From positions 13,038,029 to 13,102,028 of the forward strand of contig OX246739.1 of assembly GCA_945910005.1 (NCBI GenBank): a DNA stretch of 64,000 nucleotides, given 5' to 3'. The position numbers were made by a program, and so were the translations under genes. Every line of letters starts with the position of its first letter. Position 1 is the stretch's first letter. Below, piece after piece: positions 61,590 to 64,000 of the stretch. The DNA comes from Isoperla grammatica (taxonomy: Eukaryota; Arthropoda; Insecta; Plecoptera; Perlodidae). A model generated the notes under the pieces. It did no database searches. It saw only the letters and a list, made by a program, of their open reading frames with translations, and was not told the DNA's origin.

Positions 61590-62640
61590 ATGAAGCTTGT
61601 TGAGTTTGGTATTAACACTAGACACGAGCATGCGTAGAACTGATTTACTAGCGAGTGGTGGCTGCCACGTACTGAGTACTGACATGCAACCACCAACGCC
61701 CTTTAAATCAAAATTTCATGACAGACCAGAAACCCACGCGGAGCGAACCGTTCGTGTGCTTCCACTTCTTGTACACCAGAATCGGGGCGGCTCAACACTT
61801 TGTGTCCCACGCCTGTACGAGTACGATCGTAGATAAGGCTGAGTCTGCTCCGAACATAACATTGAACCATTTAACTCGATTGCAATAACTCAGATCTGAA
61901 AGTCTCTCTCAAGTATCTTGAGGTGTACGGATTTACTAAACACGTCGACAAGTTACAGCCCTCGTTCAGGTTGGGTGTGTTCTGCGGCTACACCCGGCTT
62001 CGCTCTACACAGTCTTCTAGTAGAAGAGTGTCTTTCTTTGAAAACTCTTTGAATCGAGATCTTAAATTATCGCGTCTCTATCTGATTCGAATCGACACGG
62101 TAGTCATCGCCATTCGATGTCTTATTGCAAGAACGTCGCCCCCGATCAGTTGGAATCGCATATTTATCAGATGAGAAATCCTTGTCGTCAGCATGCATGC
62201 TAGCATGCGAACATGGGAGATGTCGCCCATTCGTGCAGAGTCACTGCTAACTCGACATTTTGCGAACTAGCCCCAATTCAAGTTTTAATAAATCGTGTTT
62301 CTCTGTTCCGTTCAATTGGCACTGTCAGCGATCTCCGCGTGTTTTTAGTTTTTACCCATTTAGCCCGTTCGTGTCTGGGAGACGTTCATAGCGTTGCTTT
62401 GACTTCACCTGTCCGAAGACTGATATTAATTTATGGAGATTGCGCAGAAGCATTTTCTGAGGCTACCTGGTCTAATTTTACACAGGAGTCTATTAAGATT
62501 AAGTGAGTGTTTGGACGAAGCGGGTAAACGTCGGCTTGGCTGCTAGGGGACGTAGCTACTATAGTCACCTGTTGCTCTTGGGCATGCGCGATGGGCTACC
62601 TTCCTCTCCTACTCCTCCCACCGACACAACCTGATTTGTT
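61590..62640 (+). other. Higher-complexity block, possible unrecognised 5' gene region
   Basis: About 1 kb richer in G+C and CpG than its neighbours, with three successive plus-strand frames (61597-61836, 61923-62174, 62213-62506). The last is 97 codons from an ATG and ends near an AA|GTGAGT donor-like site at 62503. A GGGCATGCGCGATG sequence (about 62580-62593) contains the GCATGCGC core of NRF1 sites. None of the frames shows a recognisable domain and they are in different registers. This is a place to test for transcription and not a gene call. Confidence 0.2.
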
Positions 62641-64000
62641 GCCTAATTAAACCAACCTTAGACTATGCACGTTTATTCACCTTCAACGTATAGGGTGACA
62701 CAACGCGTCGGCAACTATTCTAGACAAAAATTCAAACAAAATTTTAGTCGAGTTATTTGAATTTCGCATGACTGACTGCAAAATGTTGTAAGCGATGTGA
62801 GAAACTCCTACTGGATCAACTGAGTCCCGTCTCTTTGAAAGAAGAACCCTTATACCGAAATAAAGAGTAACATTTTAAGCACTTTTCAAGTAGCGTGTTA
62901 TTTTTCTTAACGTGTAAATTCTATCAGGGGATCGAAGCGTGAAACTAATTTGTGTTGGAAGATTGTACACAATATTTCAAGGCTTTATAGAAGTTAATAA
63001 ATAAACTGCCTATACTCCCCCACAAGGTAGGTATCCAGTAAAAAATTATTAATTTAATCTGTATAATCATAAATGAAATGGAAATTCCTTTTTAATTAAA
63101 AATAGAAAAAATGAAAAACCGCCTATATTGTTATGAGATGAAGGGGATGATTATGCCAGTAAAAATAGCTTAATGAATTTTGTCAAACTAAATGTAAAAC
63201 AAAATAAAACAATAGTAATGAACAATAGAAATTTACAAACTAGACCTAATCATGTATTTTACATACTCAACCATGGGGAGGTAGACAAGAAAAGAACGTA
63301 CTAATCTAAGACCCCACCCCCTGATGGTGAGTATGCAACCACCCAGCCACCCAACCACCAGAAGATGCGACCACCAGAAACACGAGCCCCCGTTCAAACA
63401 ATATCTTATCTTCTATTCAAGTCTCCTGCAAGAATATCGGTCGTGAATCATAAAGGAAGAGATCGATATCAAAAACGCTTGCGTAACCGGCTTTCTGTGG
63501 AGTAATGTTACCAACAACCATTTCCTTGGCTTTTGTCGGCCTTCGAGGACAACTGGTCAAGATGATCACATATGTGATTGTCACTTTTAGTCTCGAATTT
63601 CAACAGAATGCGCTGGAAGGTCTAAAAGAGATCACTTGAGATGACTCTACTAACCAAAACAAAACAACTGTTGAGTTGAAGGTGATAATACGGACGTTAC
63701 CCTACACGAACTTGCGCACCAAACATTGAAAAGTCACACTGTACTTAAATAACTTTTCTAATGCTTTTATTTAGTTTCGTTCAATAATGTTATATTATTT
63801 TACCTACTCAGAACAAAATATAATATACAGGGGGGATTTTATAAAAAATTTAATCTCCGATGAGCCAGTAATCGAAGATTCGTTACGAACAGACATGGCA
63901 AATGCCGTGCATTTTGAATGTAATGTTTGTTGAAACCATGGTTACCAAACAGAGATTACTAAATCGGAGCTTACCGAAGTTGGTGAATTCGGAACATTAT
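62641..64000. other. AT-rich non-coding stretch
   Basis: A CCACCC/CCAACCACC-rich tract (63313-63375) stands out. No coding frame, repeat copy or RNA gene was recognised up to the window end. Confidence 0.5.

Overview
The window looks like nuclear DNA of an animal, most likely a marine invertebrate, although the phylum cannot be fixed from the sequence. It is AT-rich with scattered CpG-rich patches. It carries tRNA-derived SINE-like repeats, hAT-type DNA transposon copies, foldback MITEs, a long TTTC microsatellite and many homopolymer and dinucleotide tracts. There is no operon structure, no dense coding and no bacterial-type gene. I recognise no complete protein-coding gene, no functional tRNA or rRNA gene and no CRISPR array. 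The window is best read as a gene-poor intergenic or long-intron region.

Layout. 0.6-1.5 kb: a 390-bp TTTC microsatellite, followed by a small open frame that may be an exon (weak Tudor-like match) with a poly(A) signal downstream. 2.2-3.7 kb: two copies of a foldback MITE family and a 197-bp tandem duplication. 6.6-9.3 kb: a 144-bp MITE, a 1,444-bp hAT-type element with perfect 17-bp terminal inverted repeats (TIRs) and a perfect 8-bp target-site duplication (TSD), and a SINE-like retroelement. 10-21 kb: further SINE copies, a third foldback MITE, a fragment of the repeat nested in the hAT element, and a small CpG-rich block. 21-35 kb: mostly featureless AT-rich DNA with homopolymer tracts, one tRNA-like SINE head, one hAT-like end and one weak open frame. 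35.7-46.9 kb: a 216-bp tandem duplication, a GC-rich block with an AT-rich tail, the longest non-repetitive open frame (166 aa, minus strand), a CpG-rich candidate promoter/first exon near 42.2 kb, a large palindrome at 43.8-44.0 kb, and two more foldback copies. 47-64 kb: sparse; a second SINE-A copy, a 176-bp hAT-type MITE at 57.7 kb, G-runs, and a higher-complexity block near 61.6-62.6 kb.

No genes can be shown to work together. The strongest results are structural: the hAT insertion with its exact TSD, the foldback MITE family with at least five copies and a conserved CCAAT-containing core, three SINE families defined by internal copy-to-copy comparison, the 43.8-kb palindrome, and an excess of the palindromic octamer TAGGCCTA. 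All coding calls are weak and need homology or transcript evidence. No previously undescribed multi-gene system is visible.
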